From assembly GCF_023278565.1 (NCBI RefSeq), contig NC_064673.1:2666001-2730000 (forward strand): a stretch of 64,000 nucleotides of DNA, read 5' to 3'. This DNA is from Colletotrichum lupini (lineage: Eukaryota > Ascomycota > Sordariomycetes > Glomerellales > Glomerellaceae). Of the stretch, positions 35,650 through 48,675 are shown in pieces. The position numbers and the translations under genes were made by a program. A model generated the notes under the pieces. That model saw nothing but the letters and a program-made list of their open reading frames with translations, was not told where the DNA came from and searched no databases. How positions within the stretch are numbered: position 1 is the stretch's first letter; every line of letters begins with the position of its first letter.

Positions 35650-36177
35650 TATTACGACCTAATATATATAACTAACCCAGAGGCCAGCCTACCGGCTACA
35701 GCGGCTAAGTATACTATATATATAAATAAAATAAGGATATAGCTACTCCCCACAAAACAAAAGAACTATAAATAAGTTACGTACTAATAAAATAAGGATT
35801 ATTCTAAATTAAAATAATTTAATATAACTTAGGGGCCGAACGATTATTTTAAATTAAAATAATCGGGGACAACTTAAAAAATAAAAAATATATTTAGGAA
35901 CGAGACTTATATATAATATAAACTTAAGCCGGACTTAAAAATAGACTTTTTATAACTTTTTTAATAATTAACTTAATATTAAATTTTATAATCGTTTTTA
36001 ATTATTTTTATTAAGAACCCTTTTTAATAAAATTATAATTAATTATTAAAACCTTATTTATTTTATAACTTATAAATATAGCTTTAAAGAAGCTATTTAT
36101 AACTATAATACTATTTACTTAATACTCATAGCTTTAACTTTTATTAATATACTTATTATAACTAGTTAGCTATAATA
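35650..36177 (+). repeat. 5' LTR of Gypsy element 2
   Basis: 528 bp, starts TATTACGACC (original TG start, RIP-altered) and ends TATAATA. It matches 44441-44968 along its full length with mostly transition differences. A shared landmark is CTACTCCCC near 35741 and 44530. Confidence 0.88.
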
Positions 36178-37069
36178 CTTTAATTACTCCTATTTAATAA
36201 GTTTATTTTTTAAAAAACTAACTAAATAGTACGAATATATTAACCGTTAATAATAATAGTATAGCATAGCTTACTAGGGTAGTTATACTTACTATTTAAT
36301 AATTATATAATATAATATTTAAATTTAAAAATAAGAATAAGTAACTTTATATTTAGTTTATAGCGCCCTAATTACTTTTAATACTTAGAACTAAGTACCC
36401 TAAACTAAAACTTTATAATGAGTCCCCGGATACTCTTTAAGGATTCCTTACTTAAACTAAGGCCTATTTATATTATTATAAAACCTTTTTTATTATTAAA
36501 GTAAATAAGGTTTATTACGTAGCTTTATTTTTTAAAAAGGATACTCTTACTTAGTTCGAACCCTTTATAAAAAACTATTTTAAAAACGAATATAATATTT
36601 AAAATAAAAATATTAAAAAGATCTTTAATAACTATAATAAGTTTAAAAAAAGACTTAAAAAAACCTTTAGTAACCTTAATAAAGAACGAATTACTAAATA
36701 AAGACTTATAACCCTTATATAAAAAAAGTTAGTTAGTAAGTATATATTTAAATTTAGATAAATTATTTCTAAGCTCGATTAGGGTAACGAAGTACTTATA
36801 ATAGCTTTTTATTATAGTTTAAAAAAAGAAGTTAAAAATAACCTTTTTTATTAAAACTAACTTAATAAACTTTATAATTATATTAATATAATAGTTAAGA
36901 TTAATAATTAACTTTACGAATAACGCCTCGAACATAAAAAATAAAATACTTAGAATAACCGATCTAAGCCTAATAATAAACGTAAGTATAGACTAATAAC
37001 TACTACGACCGGGTACTATAGCAGATTAATAAACCTTAGTATTACTAAAAAAGAATAACTTTAATAAAA

Positions 37070-37130
37070 AAAGGACTTTAAATATTATAACTATAATAAG
37101 CTAGGATATATAGCTAAAGATTATTAATAA
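37070..37130 (+). pseudogene. Gag zinc-knuckle remnant of Gypsy 2
   Basis: Plus-strand translation reads YYNYNKLGYIAKDY. It has the spacing of a CCHC zinc knuckle with the Cys and His codons changed to Tyr, exactly the outcome of G-to-A changes by RIP. It places Gag upstream of Pol. Confidence 0.65.
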
Positions 37131-39249
37131 CCTAAGTATATTTAATACTAACCTATTTTAAAAAAGCGAGCTAATATTATAAATAAAAAAGTTCCTTATA
37201 AATAATTTTTATAAATAGCTTATTATAATAATAGCTACCTTACTTACTAAAATAATAAAAAATAAATAGAATAATACCTTAAATAACCTAAGAGTAATAA
37301 ACGATCTACTTTATTATTTATTAAAACTCTAGTAATAGTAATAAGAAAAAAGGAGATATTTACTTATTAACCCTATATTTTTAAAAAGAATAATATTAAT
37401 TATATTATTATACTCTCTTAGATTTATAAAAATATAAAAAAGAAGGATAAAACGGACCTTATTACGAAAAATACGCTTAACCTTTTTAAAGGACGAATTA
37501 AGTAAAGACTCCTAGCTAATATAAAAAAGTAGCTCCTTAAGTTTAAAAAAAAAGGACTAAATATAAAAAAGATTATAAATAATCTCGTATATATAATATA
37601 ACGAGATAATATAAACTAAAACTAACTTATTAAGTTCTAAAAAAAACTTAATTCAAACGAAATACTAACTAAGTTTATTTATATAATATAACGAGTAAAT
37701 ATTAAAAAAAGATTTATCTATAAGGTTAAAAAATAGCTTAAGGACCTCGTATATAAAGATAAAATTAAAGTACTTAAAAACCCAATTTTTAACTTTAAAA
37801 TTACTAATAAAAAAAATCAATTTTAAGATTAAAAAAGAAGATATCGAAATAGGAACTAGTTTATTTTATTTTAATAAAATAAAATTATTTTATAATTTAG
37901 ACAAACCTCGCGACGTTATTTAATAATATACTTAAATAAAAATCGATTATAAAGTACTATTTCGTATTAATAATATTAGTTTTAAAAAGGACGACGATAA
38001 ATTATAATATAAATATATTTATTTATTTAAAAATAACTAAGTTATTTAGTTTTATAAAACTAAAGAATATAAAGAGGTTATAATAACCCCCTATATAAAT
38101 AAAAATTACTCTTTACTTAACCCTAAAGACCCCTTTTATAAAGAATTATTTTAGATAGAATACTTAGATAATAAATACTTTTAGTATTTTATATTTAAAT
38201 AAAATAATCGTTTTTATTTACGAAAATACGATAATAAAACTATTAAAGATATTTATATAAAAGATTAATTACTTAGTTAGATATTACTAAGCTTTAATGA
38301 TAATAATAGAGCTATATTTAGACTAGACCTTAACTTTTTTATAAAGTATTTTAATAATAAATATATAAAATAGGAAGACTATAAATACGACTAATACTAG
38401 ATTTATTATATTAAGAAAACTAAGGCCTAGAGAGAATATTAAAAAAAATACGAATAAAAAACCCGTCTAAAGAAATAAATAATAAAAAATTAAAAAAGCT
38501 AATTATAAAAAAACGACGAGAGGTAAAAATAAAAAAAAAGTTCTTATATATAATTATATAACGTAACGACGCATATTTATAAATTAATTTTAATATTTAT
38601 AGACGAAGATTAAACGCTATTATTAATAGCGGTATATAAAAAACTTATATTTTATTAAAAATAGTAAATAAACTTAACTTATTATAAGTATATAAAAATA
38701 AATTATACTAATTATAAATAGTAAAAAGAGAACGAGTTAATTATAATTATAAATATATTAATTAAGAGACCGTATACCTCTCGATATATATTAATAATTA
38801 ATAAAAATAATTATAATATAATATTATAAAAATTAGAGATATCGATATTATCCTAGGACTCTCGTAATTACGAAAATATAACTTATAAATAAATTAGATT
38901 ACTAGCTAGGTCCTTTAAAAAAGTCTAATTACTAAACGACTTAAAAAGAAAAAGGGTTTAAACGGATTTTTAAGAATTCTTAAAGAACGAGAATAAATAC
39001 AATATATAGCTTTTATTAAAATAATAAAAAACTATAAGAAGTTTATAACTAATATTAACGATCGGGGATTATAATAACTCTAAACTATATTTAAAAAGTA
39101 CTAAATATATATAAAACTATTTATAAAACCTAAAGAAATAGGGTTATTAAAATATAGTAATTAGAATATAAAAATCGAATTTAAAAAAAGAATATAACCT
39201 AGGTTCTATTTAATATACTTAATAAATTAAAAAGAATAAGAGTACTTTA

Positions 39250-39690
39250 ATAAATATATTAATAAAAAACTCGAGAAAGGATATATTTAACCGTCGAATT
39301 CTCTTATAGGATTCCCTTTATTTTTTATACTAAAAAAGGGAGGAAAATTAAGACTTATTATTAATTATAAAAGACTTAATAAAATTATAAAAAAGAATTA
39401 CTATTCCTTATTACTTGTTACTAAGCTTAGAGATTTATTTTACGGAGCTAACTAGTTTATTATTATAGACTTTAAAGAAGTATTTAACTAAATTTAAATT
39501 AAAAAAAGAAATAAATAAAAGATAGTATTCCGAACTTATAAAGGACTTTTTAAATACCTCGTTATACCCTTCGGACTTATTAATACTTTCATAACCTTTT
39601 AAATAATAATTAACTACGTACTCTAAGAGTACGTTAATATTTTTATTATTATCTATATTAATAATATTCTTATTTTTTTTTAATTTTAAA
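39250..39690 (+). pseudogene. Gypsy 2 reverse transcriptase remnant
   Basis: Stop-riddled plus-strand frame with GGKLRLIINYKRLNKI, then FKYLVIPFGLINTF and, near 39655, IYINNILIF, the altered catalytic box. Spacing between these is normal for Ty3/Gypsy reverse transcriptase. RNase H would follow between about 39.9 and 40.5 kb. Confidence 0.82.
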
Positions 39691-40779
39691 ATATATAAAA
39701 AATATATTTATATAGTATTTTAAAAGCTCTAAAACGCTAAGCTATATACTAAACTCTTTAAGTACGAGTTCTATATATAAAAAGTAAACTTTTTTAAATA
39801 TATTATTATATTAAAATAAATCTATATATAAGTATTAAAAATAGAAGTAGTTAGGGACTAGTTTATATTATAAAACGTTAAGGATATATAAGGATTCTTA
39901 GGATTCGTTAATTTTTATTAACGATTTTTTAAAAACTATATTAATATAGTTAGACTTTTTAATAACTTAATATAAAAAAATAACCTATTTATTTAGGATC
40001 TTAAGTATAAGGAAGTATTTATTAAGGTTAAGAATATAGTCGTTTCTAAATTAGTTATTATAATCCTAAACCCTTAAAAACCTTTTAAAATTAAGACTAA
40101 TATTTTAAACTTCGTTATAAAAGTAGTTCTAAGATAACGAGATAAGTAAAAAAAGCTTTATTTATATTATTTTTATTTTAAAGCATTTTACGGAGTAGAG
40201 TTAAATTAATAAATCTATAATAAAAAACTAATAGTAATTATTAAGGTATTTTAAGAATAGAGACTATAGTTATTTAGAACTAAATATAAAGTTATAGTTT
40301 ATATAAACTATAAAAACTTTATAAATTTTATAATAAATAAGAATCTAAATAAATAATAAGTTAAATAGAGCGAATTCCTATTTAAATATAATTTCCAAAT
40401 TATTTATTAAAAAGGTTTAAAAAATAATAAAGCGGACGCTTTTAATAAAAGACCCGATTACGAAATTACGGTTCTTAAAGAAACTTAAGTTATTTTTAAG
40501 TAGGAGAAGGACGGTAGCCTTATACTAACTACGAAGCTTTTTATAATAACTAAAAAGATTAATATTAACCTCATTAAAAAGATAACCCCTAAGCTTATTA
40601 TAAAAATTTATAATATATTAGTATACGGTTATTAAGGAGTAATTAAAACGTAAAAACGGATTCGCTAGTACTACGATAAATCCGCTATACGTATTAAAAT
40701 TACGGAAGTAATTAAGGACTACGTAACTTATAAAAAAAGTAAAAATAGCCTATATAAACCTTATAGCGAGCTATAACTA

Positions 40780-43700
40780 TTATAATTACTAATAGAAGTA
40801 TAGTAATTAATTATATAGGACTTTATTATTAAACTACTAAAGTCTAAAGAACTATTTACTAAAATATAATATAATAATATCTTAATTATAGTTAATTAAC
40901 TTATTAAGTTTGTATAACGTATATAATAAGCGAGCTACCTAGACAAGCGAGCTGCCCACCTAATCGCAACTATATTATATTCGTAACTAAAAAATAGCAC
41001 TTAGAAAAGTGATTTAATTAAAACTATTTAGTATCCTCTTTTTTAAACATTTCTTTAGTAATTTAATATATTCGCGTATTATAATTAGTATTCTTATAGA
41101 CGCTATATCGTTATTAACCTATCTTAGTCCTTAGCTAACGACTATTATTTTAATACGTTTCTTTTTCGATCTAAGTTATTACTTTTTTTTATAATTAAAA
41201 GTCTTCTCCGTTAGCTATTATAAAACTTCCTCTTTATTTAAAACGTGTTTTCTTAGCCCTCTTGCGTTAGCTAAGTAGGTTATTCTCCTCTCGAAGGATC
41301 TAATACTCCGATTTTAATAAAGTAATTTAGTATATAAATCCTCGCGCCCCCTTTAATAAATACTTAATAACTTCGATAATTAAAATTAGGGAGCTATTTT
41401 AATAATAGGTAATTCGAGTTTTAATAAGTTATAACTATAATAATACTTTTATTAAATTATTTAGTATTCAAAAAGTCTAAGTTAGTAGTATTATTAAGAG
41501 GGATCCTAGAGGCGTTAGAGTATATAACTTTATATTAAGCTTAAATAATATACTCTCTATACTTAAAAGTATAAGCCTAGCTCCTCTAAATCCTCTTTAA
41601 ATATTTTTTTTTCGTAATTACTTACGTAAATACCTTATAAAACGTAAAAAAGAAGTCCTCTTTTATAATATAAATATTACCTTATTATATCTTTTTTTAA
41701 TTTCTTAGCTATATACCGTTTTTAAAGGCTTAAAATATTTAATATTCAAGGGCTATAATAAATAAAATAAATAAGCTAGTATATAAAAAGTAACGATATT
41801 ATTCTCTTTATAATATAATTTAAAATCCGTAGAATAATAACTTTCGTATCCGTTAATAATAAGGAGGTAATATTAACCTTTTATACGTAGTTTTATATAC
41901 TTTTTAAAATATTTTACCTAATCTAAGCCTCTTTTATTTATTATTTAGCCGTTTTTAGATATTATAATAACTTAATCGCGTAATAAACCGGATTCTATAT
42001 ACTAAATAGAAAGGTAATATTTATTTATAATAATAATATATAGCGGGACGCTATAGCCTAACGAGCTAATAACTTAAATAATTATAACTTATTTATAATT
42101 ACTAAGCTATATTATTTTCGTATTTAAACGCCTTTTTATACTTATAATAACTATTCTAGATATAATCTAGCTTATTATAAAGCTAGTCTTATTAAAGTTA
42201 TAAATATTAGACTTTACGATACCGTATTTCGTAATTATATTTATTACGAGGCGAAACTATACGTTTATTATATCTAAGTTTTTATATTAGGCCCTCTTAT
42301 AGTTATATTTATAAAGAAATCGCGTCCGGAGCTATAGTTAGCGCTTAATAAAGTTAAAAACCTAGCGCTTTTTAATAAGGGGCGCGTTATAGTTAGCGAG
42401 TAGTCGATTAACTATATTTTTTATATTACTAATATAAAGAGAAAACGATTAAGAATCTAGGTTGAGAATATACTTAACTAGCTTCTCTTTTTTAAATATA
42501 ATTAATTTCTGCGAGTTTAGTATAATATTTTATTATATAAGTATGCTTTTTAAATAAGTACTTAAGGTCCTAAGAGGGACTAAGTAGATCTTAGCTACTA
42601 CTTAAATACTTAGTTTTAGGGTTTTTTTAATAGCTTAGATTACTAAGTTTAACTAAGTTTTTTTAGTTTATAATATTATAATTATATTATAGCGTCGCGT
42701 GAGGTAAAAAATAAAAAATAAAATAGTCGCGGTCGGGTAAGTAGCTCGCTTATTTAAGTAGCTCGCTTATTATATACGTTATTTTATTTTTTATAAAGAA
42801 TTAAGTATTATAAAAGACCTAGTATATATATTTATTAAAGTTATACTTTCGAACTATAGTTTACTAAAAGAAATTATCTTTAATAGAAATAAGCTATTTA
42901 TTTTAAAGTTTTAAAAATCCCTAATTTCGTAACTTAGTATAGATTATAAACTATTAATATTATTTTATTTATAAACTAATAAATAGATAAAAAGAATTAA
43001 CTAGATCCTCGAAATATACTTTTGTTATTATATAAATTATAACTAAGATAATTAGGTAGTATTTTTATTAATAACTTAGTTCGTATATAATAGCGTAGTT
43101 AATAAAAGTATAAGAGAATCCCCGTTTTACTTTAATTATAGATTTTAATTAATAGTATATAAAGAAGTATAATAAGGATTATAAGCCGTAAAAGCTATAA
43201 TAAATATAAGTAAACTTAAAAAGATCTATAAATAAGCCTTATTAAACTTCGAGTTCGTATAATAATATATATAAAAAAACGCGAATAGATTAAAAATTAA
43301 AGGACTATTTTTAAAAAAAGAGGATAGCGCTTATTTCCTTTATTATAATATTAAAATAAAACGATTAAATAATAAATTAAACTATAAAAAACTTAAACCT
43401 TTCGAAATTATTAAAAAAATCTTATTAGTTAATTACGAATTAAGATTATTAAATACGATATAATATTATCCTATTTTTTATATTTTATTACTTAAGCCTA
43501 TACTAAGAGGTTTATATATAAAAGATTATATTATTATTAAACTAAACTAATTAGAATATAAAATCGAGCGAATTATTAACTATAGGGTTAAGAATAAGAC
43601 GCGAGAATTCCTAATTAAATAAAAAAACTACGGATATAAGGAGAATATATAAGAACTATATAATAACTTCTAAAACGCTTAATAGTTTTTTAATAATTAT
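40780..43700 (+). pseudogene. Gypsy 2 integrase and chromodomain remnant (interrupted)
   Basis: The integrase core starts before 40914 (NNILIIVN, LIKFV) and resumes at 42782 (YKELSIIKDLVYIF, then KEIIFNRNKLFI). The two halves are in one frame across a single TA, which pins down the element lying between them. A C-terminal chromodomain follows: EYKIERIINYRVKNKTREFL at about 43555-43614, then NYGYKENI. A chromodomain targets such elements to heterochromatin in the known family. Confidence 0.78.
40917..42779. mobile_element. Tc1/mariner-type DNA transposon (Fot1/pogo size) nested in Gypsy 2
   Basis: 1,863 bp flanked by TA on both sides (40915-40916, 42780-42781). The inverted ends start ACGTATATAATAAGCGAGCT and carry a second AAGCGAGCTNCC-like unit about 17 bp further in. 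TA duplication, length near 1.9 kb and fungal host fit the Fot1/pogo group. The interior is RIP-degraded; a proline/glutamine-rich-looking minus-strand reading hints at a transposase C terminus, but I cannot confirm a DDE core. It was placed by the restored integrase frame. Confidence 0.78.
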
Positions 43701-44440
43701 AAAAAAATAGCTAAGCCCCGGAAGGCTCGTTCGTAATTAAAAGCCCTAAATTTATAAATCTAGTACTAAAAAAAGACTAATTAGTCTCGTTTATAATACC
43801 TTAAGTAGCTAAGTCCTCTATAATACGCGTCTCTTATACTTTTAAAAATTTCTCCTTAGCCTTTTACTCTTTAACTAACTATATTTTATAATAAATAAGA
43901 TCTAAACTACGCTCTTTAAAAAATCGCTTCTATTTTTTTAAATAAGATAAACGATTAAAAGTAGTTATAAGCTAAGTTTATAGGACCTCTAGAGCCTCTT
44001 TAACCTCCTATTCCTTAACCTCTATCTTTTTTTACTCTCTAAAATAATAATTTATTATAATAAATTAGTATTTTATAAAAAAGGTAAAAAAAAGAAAAAC
44101 TTATAAGCGTTCGTTATATTATTATTATTATAACTTAATAAACCCCGAGTAACGTACTTATTATAATATTTAGAATTCGTTAAGTCTATTTTATATACCT
44201 AGTTATACTAAAAATAAAGAGAATATAGTATCGCATCATAACCCCTATATTTAATAAAAATACTAAGGGCCTTATAATTATACTTAATCTTATTATTACG
44301 ACTTTTACGAGGATCGGATTTTTAAATACGACCTAATATAATATTAAAATATTATAAAAACAAACTTAACGGACCCTAACTTAGGCTATAACTATTTATT
44401 TATAAGTCTACGGGACTAGACCTTTAAAAAGAGAAGCTAA

Positions 44441-44968
44441 TATTATAACTTAATATATATAACTAACTTAGAGGCTAGCCTACTAGTTATAGTAGCTAAG
44501 TATACTATATATATAAATAAAATAAAAATACAGCTACTCCCCGTAAAATAAAAAAACTATAAATAAGTTATATATTAATAAAATAAGGATTATTTTAAAT
44601 TAGAATAATTTAATATAACTTAGGGGCTAAATAATTATTTTAAATTAAAATAATTAGGGACGACTTAAAAAATAAAAAATATATTTAGGAACGAGACTTA
44701 TATATAATATAAACTTAAGCTAGGCTTAAGGATAGACTTTTTATAGCTTTTTTAATAATTAACTTAGTATTAGATTTTATAATCGCTTTTAGTTATTTTT
44801 ATTAAAAACCCTTTTTAATAAAACTATAATTAATTATTAAAGCCTTATTTATTTTACGACTTATAAACATAGCTTTAGGGAAGCTATTTATAACTATAAT
44901 ACTATTTACTTAGTACTCGTAGCCTTAACTTTTATTAATATACTTACTACGACTAGCTAGTTATAATA
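44441..44968 (+). repeat. 3' LTR of Gypsy element 2
   Basis: 528 bp direct copy of 35650-36177, preceded by a purine-rich tract and followed by CCTTA (44969-44973). It shows independent C/T and G/A changes relative to the 5' LTR. Confidence 0.88.
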
Positions 44969-46639
44969 CCTTATATATAAGTATTAAAGTACGAGTCTAT
45001 TATTATATAAGTAACTTTAAAGCCGTATTTAATAAATTAGTTATTTTCTAAATAGGTTAAGTAGCTATAATTAGCGCTTATTAAACCCGTCGCTAAGTTA
45101 AGGTATTAAGTATTACTATAGGATTATTTTAAAAAAGAGTACGTCCGTATATATACTACGATACCCTTAAATAACTCTTATAAAAACTTAGTACGCTAAG
45201 TAAATAACTAAATTTAGGTTTATTAAAAAAGCTATTAAAAGAGTACGTATATTACTTAATTCGAACTACTTATAGGCTATTTTATTACTATATCCTTTAG
45301 TAATATATTAAGGACGGTACTTTAATATTATTAAAAAAGATCTATTTTTACTAGTTTTAGTAACGCTTAGAGCTTATTACTAATAATAATACTTCTATCC
45401 CCTTATTTAATCCCCTATAAGTCCGAAGTAAGGGTCGCTTATAGGGCTTTATAATAGGTATTATAATAGTTATAATAAGTAAATTAAAAAAGCTAGCCGT
45501 TAATTAAAGTACCTTTTTTAAATAAGAGCCCTTTATATTTAAGTATAAAGAAGTTACTAAACGTATAGAAATAGTACCCGTACTAATACCGCTATTATTA
45601 ATAATACCTCTAGTACTAAGTAGGACTACTTTTACTTAACGAGGCCTCGAGATTATATATAATTTTAATATATACGAGCTTAATATAGAGATATAGTAGA
45701 GGTACTAATAAGTTATTACTAACGAGGTAATTAATATAATTAACGGTAATACGATTAATTTTATAGGGGCTCCTTAGCTACTAACGCTTATAAAGTTATA
45801 ATCCTAATTAACTAGTAATTTTACGTAATTAGATATATTATAAGATCTAACTAACGAGGATTATGCTTATAATATTAATCCTATAATAAAAAGCGAAATA
45901 AATAAACTTATTAATAAGTACGAGGCTAAAGTAAAGTATAAGACTAAAGTAAAAGAAGTTACTAAATTACGGGCTATAGGCTATATAGCCCCCTAACAGA
46001 GCAATCCGCCGGGGCCGTACCGTATATTACGTATTAAGGAAACCTAGGTATAATGCGCTCTATACCTAATTACTAACTAAAATAGTTAACTAACTCGACT
46101 ATTATCTCCCTTTTATTAATAGCTCTTAACTTTTTACTATAGTCCTCCTAAGTTCTAGCCGCTTATAAAGCGAGCTTTACTTACTTTAATATACATAGGA
46201 CCTCCTAATACTAACTTACGTAAGTAGCTAGGTTTAATATAATCTATTCTTTTATATAAGTATTATTATTACCCGGGGGGTCCTATAAGAGCTATTTAAG
46301 GCGCCGGTTTATTACCCTAACCCTATATATTTCTAACCCGTTTATTATAACTATTATAACTAAGTTAGTATTAATATATTAGATTTTAATATCCGTACTA
46401 GCCCGGCTATTTACGGCGTTCGTATTATTACCTAGCCGAATTCCGTACTATTAAAAAGTACTTTACTAATCCTTAGGTATACTTATATTAGTTATAATAG
46501 CTATAGCGTCGAGCTAGCTAAAGAGGGCGCCCAGCCCGAGAGGGGTAAACTTATTAACGAGCATCTTTAACTTACTAATTACTAACTATATACTAAAAGT
46601 AAACTATCTAAGTAATAGTTTATATATTAATAAGTTTAT

Positions 46640-46678
46640 TTAGTAAATTTACTTAGTAAATTTATTTAGTAAATTTAT
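46640..46678 (+). repeat. 13 bp tandem repeat, three units
   Basis: Three units of TTAGTAAATTTAY in the right arm of the large MULE. Confidence 0.85.
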
Positions 46679-46848
46679 TTAATTTAAATAGAGAGTAGCT
46701 TTAGGTAATATTAGAAACGATAAGGATAAAAAGAATCTTTACGAGCTCTAAAGAATAATAAATATTAGCTTATTTAGCCCTTTTTTTTAAAAACCTCTAC
46801 GTCGCTATTAAAGTTCAGAACCTCTGTAGTTAAAGAAGGCCGCTTTTA

Positions 46849-46900
46849 ACTATTATAGCCGACTATTATAGCTAACTATTATAGCTAACTATTATAGCTA
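46849..46900 (+). repeat. 13 bp tandem repeat, four units
   Basis: Four units of ACTATTATAGCTA, the first with two changes. It has the same period as the array 170 bp upstream but an unrelated sequence. Confidence 0.88.
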
Positions 46901-47160
46901 ACTTTTATTATTAACCTTTCTAGCCGGCGCCGCCGTAGTAGCTTACCTATCCTAAATTAAATAGCGGTTTTTATATTAAAATTACTATATTACGTTAAAT
47001 ACGTACTTAAAATATATTACGCGTATTATATAGTTAAAAAATATACTATATCGTATAATTTCCCTTAAAAACGTAATCCCGTTAAGGTCGATCTTTTATA
47101 CCTATAAAGCCGGAAAAAAACCACCACATAGGCTATATAGAGTAATTAATAATTAATTAA

Positions 47161-47196
47161 ATAGTTAATTAAGTAGTTAATTAAGTAGTTAATTAG
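47161..47196 (+). repeat. 12 bp tandem repeat, three units
   Basis: Three units of GTAGTTAATTAA with one change in each outer copy. Confidence 0.8.
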
Positions 47197-47370
47197 GCTA
47201 CTTCGTTAATTATGTCAAATTAGGCTAATTCGTCGATTACCGTACTTTTTACTAAAATAATTTAATTAACTATAAGTTAATTAACGGCCTCTAATTAGTC
47301 TAATTTATTTAAATATTAACTACGTAGAGCCTAGCTTATATATATGCCCGAGACCGGCAGTCGTGTAGCG

Positions 47371-47427
47371 GCCGTAGCTATACTTAGTAGTAGAATAGCG
47401 GGAGCTGCTGGTAGAATATCCTCGCCC
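47371..47427 (-). repeat. Right terminal inverted repeat of the large MULE
   Basis: 57 bp partner of 34062-34118. Six differences, all read inward as G-to-A or C-to-T, mark it as the RIP-hit copy. Followed by TAAATCAG. Confidence 0.9.
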
Positions 47428-47435
47428 TAAATCAG

Positions 47436-48675
47436 TTTGATCGTGAGGTTCCGAATTGGGCCTATCTGTTGCTCTCTGGGCCCGGTCCCGAGTATTACGG
47501 AGGAAGAAGATCAGAGCGTGAGCGACTGCGGCCATGCGGCGGCCGCCACGGAACAGGAATCTAGATCGTTGCTTTGAACGATTAGACAGTCTACTGACAT
47601 AATCCTCCGGATGGTCGGTGGAGCTTCCAGGTGACGGAACGGCAATGCAATAATGAACTCTAGATGGGACGACAGGGCCGGCCCAACCCGCTCGAGACAG
47701 CAGTTCAGAAGTTCAAAGTCCAGGGACCTTTGGCTCGAGTGGTTGGGTTAGGCGACGCGGAGAAGGAAAAGAAGAGTGAGGAGAGATCTGCAGCTGTAGG
47801 GTTGCAGCCGTTGAGGAGCAGAAGTCCCCTTTCCCTAGTAGATGAGGTGACACAGATCTCTCAGGGCCGATTAGCTAAGGTGATGTCTCAGGTGAGAACG
47901 AGGCCGAGGGACGTCAATACTTGTGACCTGTCGCACTTGTTCGAATAGCCATCTCATTGACGCGCTATTGGCGTGACAGAGCGGACTGAGCGCCGATTGG
48001 CGAGAACGAGAATTTTGTTGCTTCCCTTGTACTCATAATGTATCCGCCCATTTCTAGCTTGGCGCGGTCATGGATGTTTGGTAGCACAAAAAGTAAAAAT
48101 AACGAGCATATGTGGAGAGTCCAGATTCATCCAACATTGCAGTGCCACCTCTTCACATATTAGACCACTGCGGTCCGGACCCGCCTGGAATTGGCCAGCC
48201 CGGAGGGTTCAGCTGGTCAAGGCAAGGAACAACCTCAGCTCTTATGCATCCAGGCCTTTTCACTTATCGCCCAGCCTTACGTAGGGCGCATTACCTTATC
48301 TTAATCCCATCGCGCTCTGGGGGCCTGGACAGCTGGGCTCCTCCATGACCCTGGTAGACGGCTCGGAGGACCCGGGTTGAAAGTGGGTCTTCCTCCGGGG
48401 ATAAGTGGGGTCCAGGGCCTAGCGCAGGGTGGAGCTCTGCCCGGTTCCCCGATCCAAGCGGTACGTACTCCTTTGCTATCAGTACTGGCCCCTGTCGTCA
48501 AAAAAGCCCGAGCTTCAGGTACAATCTCACCGAAGCGGGCCGGCTGCTTCCGTGCGCAACCCCGCGGCGCCGTCGCACCACCAAACTGGACGCGTCTTTC
48601 GAGTAGGGCGATTTGCAGCTTCAAACCTCGACGGGGGCTTGCTGCAGCGACAGGTGTTGTTTGCGAAAACCAACG
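47436..48675. other. Intergenic region upstream of PSF2
   Basis: Normal GC. The short frames on both strands (up to about 130 codons) overlap each other and lack domains. A frame running from 48429 into the PSF2 second exon is open upstream only by chance; the family's N terminus begins at 48676 in another frame. The promoter of PSF2 must lie here. Confidence 0.5.

Larger units (their letters stand above)
35650..44968 (+). mobile_element. Ty3/Gypsy chromovirus LTR retrotransposon 2, RIP-degraded
   Basis: 9,319 bp between 528 bp LTRs (35650-36177 and 44441-44968), flanked by CCTTA. Plus-strand remnants appear in the order zinc knuckle of Gag (about 37.08 kb), reverse transcriptase (about 39.25-39.68 kb), integrase (about 40.78-40.91 and 42.78-43.0 kb) and chromodomain (about 43.55-43.68 kb). 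The integrase is interrupted by a 1.86 kb Tc1/mariner-type element. A purine-rich tract (AAAAAGAGAAG) precedes the 3' LTR. Its sequence is distinct from Gypsy 1, with different LTR length and motifs, so two families are present. Stops and loss of CA/TG show inactivity. Confidence 0.9.
44974..47370 (+). other. Right arm of the large MULE, RIP-degraded
   Basis: Continuation of the MULE after the Gypsy insertion. It should hold the 3' part of the transposase, but no motif is clear to me. It contains patches with higher GC (about 45.98-46.03 kb and 46.5-46.55 kb) and three small tandem arrays near its end. Confidence 0.5.
34062..47427 (+). mobile_element. Mutator-like element (MULE) carrying a nested Gypsy element
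   Basis: 13.4 kb between 57 bp inverted ends (34062-34118 and 47371-47427), flanked by a perfect 8 bp duplication TAAATCAG (34054-34061 and 47428-47435). Removing the 9.3 kb Gypsy element leaves about 4.0 kb, a normal size for an autonomous MULE. Transposase remnants at 34.8-35.64 kb read on the plus strand. The right inverted repeat differs from the left by six changes, all G-to-A or C-to-T, so RIP struck that end; the left ~200 bp remain unmutated. It separates the metabolite genes from the housekeeping block. Confidence 0.88.
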
